The notes beneath the pieces were generated by a model. It was not told the origin of the DNA, did no database searches, and was given only the letters and a program-made list of their open reading frames with translations. From Bacteroidota bacterium (GTDB taxonomy: Bacteria > Bacteroidota > Bacteroidia > Bacteroidales > UBA1556), in assembly GCA_003648395.1 (NCBI GenBank), contig QMPB01000044.1, positions 1 through 14,613 on the forward strand: DNA of 14,613 bases, given 5' to 3'. Numbering within the stretch: the first letter of the stretch is position 1; each line of letters begins with the position of its first letter. A program made the position numbers and the translations under genes. Below, one piece after another: positions 8,115 through 14,613 of this stretch.

Positions 8115-8825
8115 CTATTTGGCATGTAAACCACATTCCTTAGTATCAGGATTCTCCCACCACCATCTACCGGCTCTAATATCTTCATCTTTTTCAATTG
8201 CTCTTGTGCAAGGCTGACAACCAATACTTGGATATCCTTTGTCGTGTAATGGATTATAAGGAATCTTCTTAGCTTTTATATAATCCCATACTTGTTGCTC
8301 TGACCAATCAATTAGTGGGTTTATTTTCAACATACTGCTATTCTCATCCCACTCAACTATTTGCATATCAATACGAGTAATGCTTTGGCTTTTTCTTAAA
8401 CCCGTAAACCAAGCTTTTTTTTCTTCAAGTGCTCTTTTAAGCGGATTCAATTTTCTAATCTGACAGCAGTGCTTTCGTAATTCGATTGATTCATAGAAAA
8501 GATTAATACCTTTAGTTTCAACCATTTCTTCAACCTCAGTATGTTTTGGTGAATAAGCTTTAATATTACGCTTATATTTCCTAGAGGTTCTATCAATTAA
8601 ATCATAAGTCTCAGGAAATAATCTACCTGTATCAAGAGTAAAAATATCAATATCACTTGTCTGGCTTAAAATCATTTGAGTAATTACTTGATCTTCAATT
8701 CCAAGACTAGTTCCAAAAGTAATATCATTACCTAATTCATTAATGAAGAAAGTAATGATTTCAAAAGCTGATTTGCCTTTTAATTTACTATTTAGCTCTT
8801 CTATATTCTCCTTTGTAAACTGCAT
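8115..8825 (-). CDS. cysH: Assimilatory adenylyl-sulfate (APS-type) reductase CysH
   Basis: This 236-residue cytoplasmic protein belongs to the PAPS/APS reductase family. It has the pyrophosphate-binding region TFGTSLGIEDQV (about 36-47), LDTGRLF (64-70), TGLRKSQS (141-148) and the C-terminal catalytic motif ECGLH, with nucleophile Cys231. It also carries the double-Cys motif CC at 120-121 and CQPC at 203-206, the four ligands of a [4Fe-4S] cluster. That cluster marks the bacterial APS-reducing subgroup; the E. coli PAPS-specific enzyme lacks it. The reaction is thioredoxin-dependent reduction of APS to sulfite in sulfate assimilation. No sulfate adenylyltransferase (cysD/N), sulfite reductase or transporter gene is adjacent. 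The gene follows prc on the same strand, separated by the hexamer array, and I see no TAnnTTTG element in the 40 bases between array and ATG. Length is normal for the family. Confidence 0.93.
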   Translation of the reverse strand: MQFTKENIEELNSKLKGKSAFEIITFFINELGNDITFGTSLGIEDQVITQMILSQTSDIDIFTLDTGRLFPETYDLIDRTSRKYKRNIKAYSPKHTEVEEMVETKGINLFYESIELRKHCCQIRKLNPLKRALEEKKAWFTGLRKSQSITRIDMQIVEWDENSSMLKINPLIDWSEQQVWDYIKAKKIPYNPLHDKGYPSIGCQPCTRAIEKDEDIRAGRWWWENPDTKECGLHAK

Positions 8826-8865
8826 TATAACTGTTAAATTTTTAAATTTTATGTTCCTTACTTTT

Positions 8866-9009
8866 TCTCAACCTCAACCTCAACCTCAGCCTCAACCTCA
8901 GTCTCAACCTCAACCTCAACCTCAACCTCAACCTCAGCCTCAGCCTCAGCCTCAACCTCAGTCTCAACCTCAACCTCAACCTCAGCCTCAGCCTCAACCT
9001 CAACCTCAG
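8866..9009. repeat. Hexanucleotide tandem array, 24 units (144 bp)
   Basis: The plus strand holds 24 uninterrupted 6-base units: 12 CCTCAA, 9 CCTCAG and 3 TCTCAA (at 8866, 8902 and 8962). On the transcribed minus strand these are TTGAGG, CTGAGG and TTGAGA. A 36-bp stretch of six units at 8884-8919 recurs exactly at 8944-8979, 60 bases later, showing block duplication on top of single-unit slippage. The last unit (9004-9009) contains the TGA stop of prc, and the other end is 40 bases upstream of the cysH start. Every unit carries a TGA in the prc frame. On the plus strand one frame reads Pro-Gln repeats, but this is treated as non-coding. Confidence 0.97.
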
Positions 9010-11111
9010 TTCACATCTTCCAACACTTCCAAACTCTCTTTCAAATAAGGATCATGACTAAGTCTTTTATGCCAAGCCTTAGCCGTTTTTACTTTATTAG
9101 AGTCTTTTTCTATGAATTGCCAGTCAGCTTGTAAAGGAGTAATCTGCACTAGAGTAGTGTCACTATATATCTCTTTAAATCTCTTATTGGTTTCTTTTCT
9201 TTTAGCAAGGGTTTTCTTGTATTCTTCTAAATTTAAACTAATTGTAGTATTCTCTCTATTCTTTTTAATAAGAGAAGCTTGCTCTCTTATTAATTTGAAT
9301 TTGTCATTCTTTTTAACTCTAGAATAGCTTTTCTTAATAACGTTTTTCTTATTTTTAATTTGGATAGTAGATTCAAAATTTGCAACCTCTATTTCGTCAT
9401 AAGGTAAATGGTAGTCAAGTTCTTTTTCTCCATATTCTATATCCATATAACTATCAGGTAGTTTAATATCTGGTACCACGCCATGAAGTTGAGTAGAGCC
9501 GCCTGAAATCCTGTAAAATTTTTGGAATGTAAGTTTCAATGCTCCCAAAGGTTTGTACGCTTCCAACTGCTTATTTACAATGTCGTCAAGATTAATAAAT
9601 CGTTGTACTGTTCCTTTTCCAAATGTTTGCTGACCACCAATAATTATTGCTCTATTATAATCTTGTAATGCAGCTGCAAATATTTCTGATGCAGAAGCAC
9701 TATTAGAATTAACCATTACTGCCATTGGACCATCATAATAAATATCCGAATCTGTATCTTTCAATATTTGAGGATTTCCAGTCTTTTGTTTTACTTGCAC
9801 AATTGGGCCTTCTTTAATAAAGTATCCAGCCATAGTTACAACATCTGGTAATGAACCACCACCATTATTCCTTAAGTCGATAATTAGTCCATCAATTCCT
9901 TCTTTTGTTAATTTCTTAACCTCCTTACGTACATCATCAGAACATCTTCTCCCTCCATTACTTGCATTAAAGTTTACATAGAATGAAGGTAAGAAAATAT
10001 AGCCAATTCTCTTTTTTGTATCAGCAGACTTTAGAATAACAGATTTTGCATACGAATCTTCAATAACTACTATATCTCGTACAATTGGAATTACTACCAA
10101 ATCTCCATCAACCTTTTTAACCGTTAATTTTACAGTAGTGCCTTTTTTTCCTCTAATAAGTCTAACGGCTTTGTCTAATCTCATATCCACAACATCAACA
10201 GCTTCTCCGTCTCCCTGCGCAACTTTCAAAATTAAGTCGCCATCTTTTAGTTCTCCTTGTTTATACGAAGGACTTCCTGGCACAATATGTACAACTTTTA
10301 TATAGCCGTCTTTTTCTTGTAAAGTAGCTCCAATTCCTTCCAATTGTCCACTCATTGCAATATCAAAGTCTTCCTTGTCTTTTGGTGGGTAATAATTAGT
10401 GTGAGGATCAAAGGACATAGAAACCGAATTCATTAAAATATTGTATCTGTCTTTTCTTTCCAATTGACTTAACCTATGGAAATAATCCTTATTACGTTTT
10501 GCAACTTTTTTTCTTGCATCAGCTTCAAGCTCATCAAAACTTTTTTGGACAACAGAAGTATCATTTTTTTCTTTTGCTTTCTCTTGAATTTCAATTTTAG
10601 TATTTAATTCTAAAAGAACTTGATACTTTAAGGCTTTTTTCCACGATTCTTTAAGAGATTCTTTACTTTCTTTGAAATCACTCTTTGAATCATCTAACTC
10701 AATATCTTCATCTTTTGTAAAATCAAATTTATCTTTTAAAATTTCTTTATAATAAGCTTCAGCTTCTTTAATTCGTTTTGTTATAAGTCTATTTGATAAA
10801 TCCAAAAATTCAGAGCTTCTATTCTGAATTTCATCATCAATTGTTGTCTCATATGTTTTGAGTTGTGCAATATCACTACTTAATAAAAACTTCTTGGTAT
10901 AATCAAGCCTCTCTATATATGTTTTATATACTTTCTTTGAAAATTCATCATCAATTTTATTATTATTGTAATGTGCATATTTTAATCCACTTACAACTAG
11001 TTCGGTAACGATCTCTTCTTTCGCTTTTTGCCCTTCTGAATATGTTTTGTAAGCAGCAATTAAACCTAATGGTAATATAAGTACTAGTAATTGAATAAGT
11101 CTTTTTCTCAT
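9006..11111 (-). CDS. prc: Tail-specific carboxy-terminal processing protease (S41 family)
   Basis: The protein has 701 residues from the ATG at 11111. An upstream in-frame ATG at 11144 would add 11 residues ahead of MRKRLIQLLVLILPLGLIAAY, which is itself a good signal sequence, so the shorter start is chosen. The order follows E. coli Prc: a helical N-terminal tail-specific-protease domain (about 35-245), a PDZ domain (about 251-334), the S41 catalytic core (about 364-549) and a C-terminal Prc-type helical domain. The catalytic serine is the middle Ser of NSASASEIF (Ser473) and the lysine lies in TFGKGTVQ (Lys499); Asp484 of LQDY fits the third position of E. coli Prc. It degrades or trims periplasmic proteins from unstructured C termini. 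The stop codon lies in the first transcribed unit of the hexamer array, which separates it from cysH. No clean -7 element was found upstream. Confidence 0.93.
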   Translation of the reverse strand: MRKRLIQLLVLILPLGLIAAYKTYSEGQKAKEEIVTELVVSGLKYAHYNNNKIDDEFSKKVYKTYIERLDYTKKFLLSSDIAQLKTYETTIDDEIQNRSSEFLDLSNRLITKRIKEAEAYYKEILKDKFDFTKDEDIELDDSKSDFKESKESLKESWKKALKYQVLLELNTKIEIQEKAKEKNDTSVVQKSFDELEADARKKVAKRNKDYFHRLSQLERKDRYNILMNSVSMSFDPHTNYYPPKDKEDFDIAMSGQLEGIGATLQEKDGYIKVVHIVPGSPSYKQGELKDGDLILKVAQGDGEAVDVVDMRLDKAVRLIRGKKGTTVKLTVKKVDGDLVVIPIVRDIVVIEDSYAKSVILKSADTKKRIGYIFLPSFYVNFNASNGGRRCSDDVRKEVKKLTKEGIDGLIIDLRNNGGGSLPDVVTMAGYFIKEGPIVQVKQKTGNPQILKDTDSDIYYDGPMAVMVNSNSASASEIFAAALQDYNRAIIIGGQQTFGKGTVQRFINLDDIVNKQLEAYKPLGALKLTFQKFYRISGGSTQLHGVVPDIKLPDSYMDIEYGEKELDYHLPYDEIEVANFESTIQIKNKKNVIKKSYSRVKKNDKFKLIREQASLIKKNRENTTISLNLEEYKKTLAKRKETNKRFKEIYSDTTLVQITPLQADWQFIEKDSNKVKTAKAWHKRLSHDPYLKESLEVLEDVN

Positions 11112-11251
11112 AGAATAAATTTTTGAATACGCGAAAATACACAAAAAAGGCGTAATAGGTATTTATAATAATGTTATCAAATGTTATTTTCTTGGGTTTA
11201 ACATTTTGTGAAAAATATGGATTTATATGTTATTTGAATTTATATTGTATT

Positions 11252-11259
11252 TATTTTTG
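11252..11259 (+). promoter_or_regulatory. Bacteroidota-type -7 element for the O-acyltransferase pair
   Basis: The plus strand reads TATTTTTG, matching TAnnTTTG, and lies 33 bases before the ATG at 11293. A TTTG at 11233-11236 could serve as the -33 box, but the 15-base spacer is shorter than usual. The predicted transcription start is near 11266. Confidence 0.45.
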
Positions 11260-11292
11260 ACGTTTTTCAAGTAATAATAAGAGATTATGTAA

Positions 11293-12711
11293 ATGCTTTT
11301 TAGTTCAACCATATTTCTTTTCCTTTTTTTGCCAATAACTATAATTGCATTTTATTTGGTAAAAGGGAGCTTTAAGAATCTAGTTCTGTTAATTGCTAGC
11401 ATGGTATTCTATGCGTGGGGTGGTGTCAGTTATACAGCAATACTTATTATATCTATTCTCTTTAATTATTTGTTTGGGTATTTAATTTCTCAAAAAAATC
11501 AATCAAAATTATTTTTAGGGATTGGAGTAAGCTTTAATCTACTGATATTGGTTGTATTCAAATACACTGATTTTATTGTTCAAAATATTAATAAATTTAG
11601 TTCCTCAATAAAATTTGATCCAATTAATCAACCAAATATTATTTTACCAATTGGAATATCGTTCTTTACTTTTCAAGCAATTTCATACCTAGTTGATATA
11701 TACAGAAAAGAAGTTGTTTATCAAAAGAGTATGGTTAATCTTGCCTTGTATATATCACTATTTCCTCAATTAATAGCTGGCCCAATTGTACGATATCACG
11801 ATATTGCCAAACAGCTTGTTAAACGTACTTTTTCACTAAGTAAAATAGGGGAGGGTGTGGAAAGATTTATTATTGGACTTTCCAAAAAAGTATTACTGGC
11901 AAACAGTTTCGCCTTAGTTGCTGATAAAGTATTTGCTTCCGATTATTCTAATCTGTCTACTCCCACCGCTTGGCTGGGTATTATTGCTTATTCTTTTCAA
12001 ATTTATTTCGACTTTTCTGGCTATTCTGATATGGCAATAGGTTTAGGAAAAATGTTTGGTTTCGATTTTCTTGAAAATTTTAACTTTCCGTATATTTCAA
12101 AAACAATTAAAGAGTTTTGGCGTAGATGGCATATTTCTTTATCAACATGGTTTAGAGACTACTTATACATTCCTCTTGGAGGAAGTAGAGTATCAGTTAA
12201 TAGAGTTTATCTAAATTTATTAATAGTATTTACGTTAACTGGTTTTTGGCATGGTGCAAGTTGGAGCTTTTTGTTTTGGGGATTATTTCATGGGTTTTTC
12301 CTAATTATTGAACGTCTTGGTTTGGATAAATTATTGTCTAAATTATGGATTCCTTTTCAACATATTTATGCTTTATTTGTTGTTATAATAGGATGGGTTT
12401 TCTTTAGGGTTGAATATATAAGAGATGCTTTTTATTACATAGGTAAGTTATTTTATTCCGATGTTTCTGATAAAGTATGGCAGTCTTATTTTGATTTCGA
12501 ATTTATTATAGTTTTCGTAGTGGCTATTTTAGGCTCATCAAATTTCTTCCCTTGGTTACATTCCTTCCTAAATAAGTTTGCTGGTAAAAACAGTATTATT
12601 AATAATGTAGGAGTATTTATTTATGTATTATTATTACTCTTGCTGTTTGTAGTGTCATCAGTAGTGCTTTTAACAGATTCGTATAATCCTTTTATTTATT
12701 TTAGGTTTTAA
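11293..12711 (+). CDS. MBOAT family O-acyltransferase, AlgI-like
   Basis: This 472-residue protein of the inner membrane has about ten or more hydrophobic segments, beginning at the N terminus (MLFSSTIFLFLFLPITIIAF). Family hallmarks are LPIGISFFTFQAISYLVD (118-135), FPQLIAGPIVRY (157-168), the membrane motif FQIYFDFSGYSDMAIG (235-250), EFWRRWHISLSTWFRDYLYIPLGG (274-297) and GFWHGASW with the catalytic-type His320, followed by FHG (His333). The AlgI/DltB/PatA group of MBOAT proteins passes acyl (usually acetyl) groups from the cytoplasm to a periplasmic partner or polymer. The length matches AlgI. The next gene, 4 bases downstream, encodes an AlgX/AlgJ-like protein, so the pair probably O-acetylates an exported polysaccharide or another glycan. 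No glycan synthesis genes are in the window to name the substrate, and alginate itself is unlikely. Confidence 0.92.
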   Translation: MLFSSTIFLFLFLPITIIAFYLVKGSFKNLVLLIASMVFYAWGGVSYTAILIISILFNYLFGYLISQKNQSKLFLGIGVSFNLLILVVFKYTDFIVQNINKFSSSIKFDPINQPNIILPIGISFFTFQAISYLVDIYRKEVVYQKSMVNLALYISLFPQLIAGPIVRYHDIAKQLVKRTFSLSKIGEGVERFIIGLSKKVLLANSFALVADKVFASDYSNLSTPTAWLGIIAYSFQIYFDFSGYSDMAIGLGKMFGFDFLENFNFPYISKTIKEFWRRWHISLSTWFRDYLYIPLGGSRVSVNRVYLNLLIVFTLTGFWHGASWSFLFWGLFHGFFLIIERLGLDKLLSKLWIPFQHIYALFVVIIGWVFFRVEYIRDAFYYIGKLFYSDVSDKVWQSYFDFEFIIVFVVAILGSSNFFPWLHSFLNKFAGKNSIINNVGVFIYVLLLLLLFVVSSVVLLTDSYNPFIYFRF

Positions 12712-12715
12712 TATT

Positions 12716-13855
12716 ATGAATGAAAGAATACATAAAATACTGGCTGTTAGTTTTCTGATTATTATTTTCTCAATAGGGATTATATTTATTATTTCCGAAA
12801 AAATGGAGAAAAATGAAGTTGAAAACAGGCAGTTAGCTGTAATGCCAGAGTTTAGAATAGCTAAATTAGACCCCTTTCCTTCTCAGTTTGATGAGTATTT
12901 TACCGACCATTTCCCTTATCGTAACCAAATTATTAAAGAGTATAGTAAATTTACGGGAAGAGTATTTAATAAGTCTCCACTTCCTAAAAAAGTTGTTATT
13001 GGAAACGATGGCTGGTTATATATGGCTAGAAGATGTATGGAGGGTTTTCAAGGAAAGACTAATTTTACAGAAAGCCAACTTAAAAGTATTAAAGAGGAGT
13101 TGGAGTATAGGAGAAATTATTGTGCTCAGAGAGGAATAAAGTATTATTTTGTTATTCTACCTCATAAGACTACTATTTATCCTGAGTATATTCCCCTTAG
13201 ATTTAAGATAGGTAATGAATATACGCCAAGAACTCAACTTACCAAGTATTTGTTCGAAAATAATGTACCTTTTATTGATGTTACTCAAGATGTATTGTCT
13301 CAGAAGCAGATCGGATATCTTCTATATAAAAAGACAGATAATCATTGGAATGAACTTGGGGCATTTTTTGGAACAAAAAGAGTAATGAAAGAATTAAAAA
13401 AGGATTTTCCTCAAATTCCTTATATTTATTTAGAAGATTACAATATTACTACCAAAGAATTAAAAGGTGGAAATATTGCACAGATGCTAAATATGAAGGA
13501 GGAGTATGAAGATATTAATGTAATTTTGGAAAGAAAGACACCCTCTTCAGCTAAAAAAGGAAATAAAACAGGTTATGAGGTGCCAAATGGATTTCCTTAT
13601 GGTTGGGATTATGAAGTGGTAAGAGTAAATCCAAAAGTGAATTCTTTAAAATTACTTATTATTAGAGAATCATTTGGTGGAGCTATGATAAAGTTTTATC
13701 AAGAAGGTTTTGGAAGATCGGTTTCAATATTTGATGCGTGGAAACATAAACTAAATGAAGATATAATAAATAGAGAAAACCCAGATATTGTAATTCAGCA
13801 AGTGGTAGAGAGTTTCCTCCCTAATTTATTAGAAAACCAATCAGCCTCAAAATAG
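12716..13855 (+). CDS. AlgX/AlgJ-like SGNH-type O-acetyltransferase (DHHW-like family)
   Basis: The protein has 379 residues, with one N-terminal membrane anchor or uncleaved signal (residues about 8-27) and a periplasmic domain. It resembles alginate O-acetyltransferases AlgJ/AlgX: ENRQLAVMPEF and DEYFTDHFPYRNQII near the N terminus, VVIGNDGWLYM (93-103), the YLLYKKTDNHWNELGA block (201-216) carrying the Asp208-x-His210 pair, and LLIIRESFGGAM (313-324) carrying Ser319. In AlgX the catalytic residues occur in the same Asp-x-His ... Ser order. The known role of the family is transfer of acetyl groups, supplied through the MBOAT partner, onto polysaccharide. The gene starts 4 bases after the MBOAT stop and is surely cotranscribed. 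The substrate is not known. Length is a little shorter than AlgX, which has an added carbohydrate-binding module; none is visible here. Confidence 0.85.
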   Translation: MNERIHKILAVSFLIIIFSIGIIFIISEKMEKNEVENRQLAVMPEFRIAKLDPFPSQFDEYFTDHFPYRNQIIKEYSKFTGRVFNKSPLPKKVVIGNDGWLYMARRCMEGFQGKTNFTESQLKSIKEELEYRRNYCAQRGIKYYFVILPHKTTIYPEYIPLRFKIGNEYTPRTQLTKYLFENNVPFIDVTQDVLSQKQIGYLLYKKTDNHWNELGAFFGTKRVMKELKKDFPQIPYIYLEDYNITTKELKGGNIAQMLNMKEEYEDINVILERKTPSSAKKGNKTGYEVPNGFPYGWDYEVVRVNPKVNSLKLLIIRESFGGAMIKFYQEGFGRSVSIFDAWKHKLNEDIINRENPDIVIQQVVESFLPNLLENQSASK

Positions 13856-13908
13856 CTCCTTACCGAAACTTATTAATTTGTATTAATTAAGAAACTTATT
13901 GGGTGTTC

Positions 13909-13953
13909 AATTTATTTTTTTTAAGCGGTATAAATTAATAATTGGATTTTTTT
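13909..13953 (+). terminator. Possible terminator of the O-acyltransferase operon
   Basis: AATTTAT (13909-13915) can pair with ATAAATT (13930-13936), and a run of seven T follows at 13947-13953. The stem is only A/T and ten bases lie between stem and T-run, so this is a weak candidate. Confidence 0.25.
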
Positions 13954-14037
13954 AGTACTAAGGTGTAATCAAATATCTTAATTATCTGTTATTTATGGTA
14001 GGTGATAAAATGTTTCAAAATATTTTTCAAAAACATA

Positions 14038-14066
14038 TTGTGAATAGAAAATAATTTATATATTTG
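14038..14066 (+). promoter_or_regulatory. Bacteroidota promoter with -33 and -7 elements, about 340 bases upstream of rpsL
   Basis: TTG at 14038-14040, an 18-base spacer and TATATTTG at 14059-14066 form one of the best matches in the window to the Bacteroidota housekeeping promoter (TTG, 17-23 bases, TAnnTTTG). The predicted transcript starts near 14073. No open reading frame begins soon after it, so it should drive either an untranslated RNA or a long rpsL leader. Confidence 0.6.
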
Positions 14067-14072
14067 CAGCCG

Positions 14073-14214
14073 CTTTAAATGGGAATAATAGCTCATCTAT
14101 AGCAAAGTAAAATATTAATTGTATAGGAACCTGATAAGTGAAGACGGTATAGGTTCCAAAAGAGTTCAAAAAAGCTCTTTAGGTCTGAATCATATACCTT
14201 CCCTATCAATTTTT
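14073..14214 (+). ncRNA. Candidate structured small RNA, about 140 nt, family unknown
   Basis: Downstream of a good promoter the sequence can fold into several hairpins. GGAACCT (14126-14132) pairs with AGGTTCC (14151-14157), a perfect 7-bp stem with an 18-base loop. AAAGAG (14159-14164) pairs with CTCTTT (14175-14180), and AGGT (14181-14184) with ACCT (14196-14199). GGGAA (14081-14085) can close the structure with TTCCC (14199-14203). A TTTTT run at 14210-14214 lies shortly after the closing stem, as expected at an intrinsic terminator. I do not recognise tRNA, tmRNA, SRP RNA or RNase P motifs. A 6S-like RNA or an rpsL leader are alternatives; chance folding is also possible. Confidence 0.35.
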
Positions 14215-14331
14215 ACAATACTTTTATTAAATGTTAACAAGTTTCATCACTTGTAATAGATTGACACTTAGTGTGATATATTAGATTAATCAAATATTCT
14301 GATATAATGCTAATTGTTGAGTTATTAATTG

Positions 14332-14360
14332 TACTTTTGCACTCCCATTTTTTGGGGAGT
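14332..14360 (+). promoter_or_regulatory. rpsL promoter -7 element and adjoining inverted repeat
   Basis: TACTTTTG at 14332-14339 matches TAnnTTTG. The nearest TTG (14314-14316) is 15 bases upstream, a short spacing for a -33 box. Directly after it, ACTCCC (14341-14346) and GGGAGT (14355-14360) form a 6-bp inverted repeat around an AT loop. The transcript is expected to start near 14346, so the repeat straddles the start site and may act in DNA instead of as a full RNA hairpin. The leader to the ATG at 14405 would be about 60 bases. Confidence 0.55.
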
Positions 14361-14404
14361 TAATAAACATAAAATCAATAGAAGCAAGTAATTTATTTTA
14401 AATT

Positions 14405-14613
14405 ATGCCAACAATACAACAGTTAATCAGAAAAGGTCGTAAAAAATTGACCGACAAGAGCAAGGCTCCAGCATTGGATTCATGTCCTCAAAGACGTGGT
14501 GTTTGTGTGCGTGTATACACAACTACTCCAAAGAAACCTAATTCTGCAATGCGTAAAGTAGCACGTGTTCGTTTGACTAATGGAAAAGAAGTTAACGCAT
14601 ATATTCCAGGTGA
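14405..14613 (+). CDS. rpsL: 30S ribosomal protein S12, 5' part
   Basis: The first 69 codons are present; the gene runs off the right edge. The translation [14 protein letters not shown]..., [38 protein letters not shown] matches S12 closely. Lys43 and Lys44 of the TTPKKPNSA loop, where changes commonly give streptomycin resistance in other bacteria, are the standard residues, so this part is of the sensitive type. S12 sits at the decoding centre of the 30S subunit. In Bacteroidota it normally opens an operon with rpsG and fusA, which would lie beyond the window. The ATG is supported by the exact S12 N terminus and by the promoter 65 bases upstream. Confidence 0.98.
   Translation, partial: MPTIQQLIRKGRKKLTDKSKAPALDSCPQRRGVCVRVYTTTPKKPNSAMRKVARVRLTNGKEVNAYIPG

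Larger units (their letters stand above)
13856..14404. other. 549-base non-coding region upstream of rpsL
   Basis: No credible protein-coding gene is seen in either strand. The first 180 bases are very AT-rich and hold a 10-bp direct repeat (GAAACTTATT at 13865 and 13891) and a weak terminator-like structure. The middle holds a promoter at 14038-14066 and a possible structured RNA up to about 14214. From 14215 to 14330 I see only short inverted repeats (ACAAG/CTTGT near 14240-14255 and ACACT/AGTGT near 14266-14275) of uncertain meaning. The last part carries the rpsL promoter and leader. Confidence 0.7.

Noticed and set aside
8866..9009. CRISPR array
   Set aside because: The units are 6 bases long, contiguous and without spacers. 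No cas genes are nearby.
8743..9048. Plus-strand open frame of 101 codons with a long Pro-Gln repeat
   Set aside because: It is antisense to the start of cysH and the end of prc. The repeat consists of the hexamer array read in one frame; no promoter or signal supports translation.
9006..11144. Longer prc start at 11144
   Set aside because: It adds 11 residues (MCIFAYSKIYS) in front of a complete signal sequence, and the region looks like leader. The ATG at 11111 fits better.
11177..11185. Possible prc promoter TAACATTTG on the minus strand
   Set aside because: It has three bases between TA and TTTG instead of two and no -33 box, so it was not listed as a feature.
14126..14157. tRNA or hammerhead ribozyme suggested by GGTTCC and CTGATAAG
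   Set aside because: There is no cloverleaf with acceptor and anticodon stems and no T-loop consensus. The ribozyme core would need CTGANGA and GAAA at set positions, which are absent.

Overview
The window is AT-rich chromosomal DNA from a member of the Bacteroidota. Four things support this: a secreted protein with a C-terminal type IX secretion (T9SS) sorting domain, two OmpA-family proteins with the domain order of the T9SS component PorE, several TAnnTTTG (-7 type) promoter elements placed just upstream of genes, and A-rich leaders instead of strong Shine-Dalgarno sites. I cannot resolve the class or genus.

Layout. (1) Positions 1-188, minus strand: the 5' part of a PfkB-type heptose-phosphate kinase (RfaE1/HldE N-terminal type, LPS core precursor). 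(2) 402-1871, minus strand: a 489-residue exported protein with Tyr-rich YD-like repeats and a T9SS type A sorting tail. (3) 2008-8056, plus strand: a probable four-gene envelope operon consisting of a periplasmic TPR protein, two tandem paralogous TPR/beta-propeller/carboxypeptidase-regulatory-domain/OmpA proteins (725 and 682 residues, 1 base apart), and a small exported protein with a carboxypeptidase-regulatory-like domain. (4) 8115-11111, minus strand: a Prc-type tail-specific protease followed by cysH of the [4Fe-4S] APS-reductase type. Between them lies a 144-bp array of 24 hexanucleotide repeats; the array supplies the prc stop codon and ends 40 bases before cysH. (5) 11293-13855, plus strand: an MBOAT O-acyltransferase (AlgI-like) and an AlgX/AlgJ-like SGNH/DHHW protein 4 bases apart, a pair typical of polysaccharide O-acetylation. 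(6) 13856-14404: a 549-base non-coding stretch with a good promoter, a possible structured ~140-nt RNA, and then the rpsL promoter. (7) 14405 to the end: the 5' part of rpsL (ribosomal protein S12).

Most of the window concerns the cell envelope: LPS sugar supply, secretion and peptidoglycan-anchored outer-membrane scaffolds, a periplasmic protease and a polysaccharide acetylation module. cysH and rpsL are housekeeping genes. There is no sign of phage, transposon, CRISPR or defence islands. The points most worth a second look are the hexamer array between prc and cysH, the possible small RNA upstream of rpsL, and the duplicated PorE-like genes, only one of which carries a repeat-encoded lysine-rich linker.
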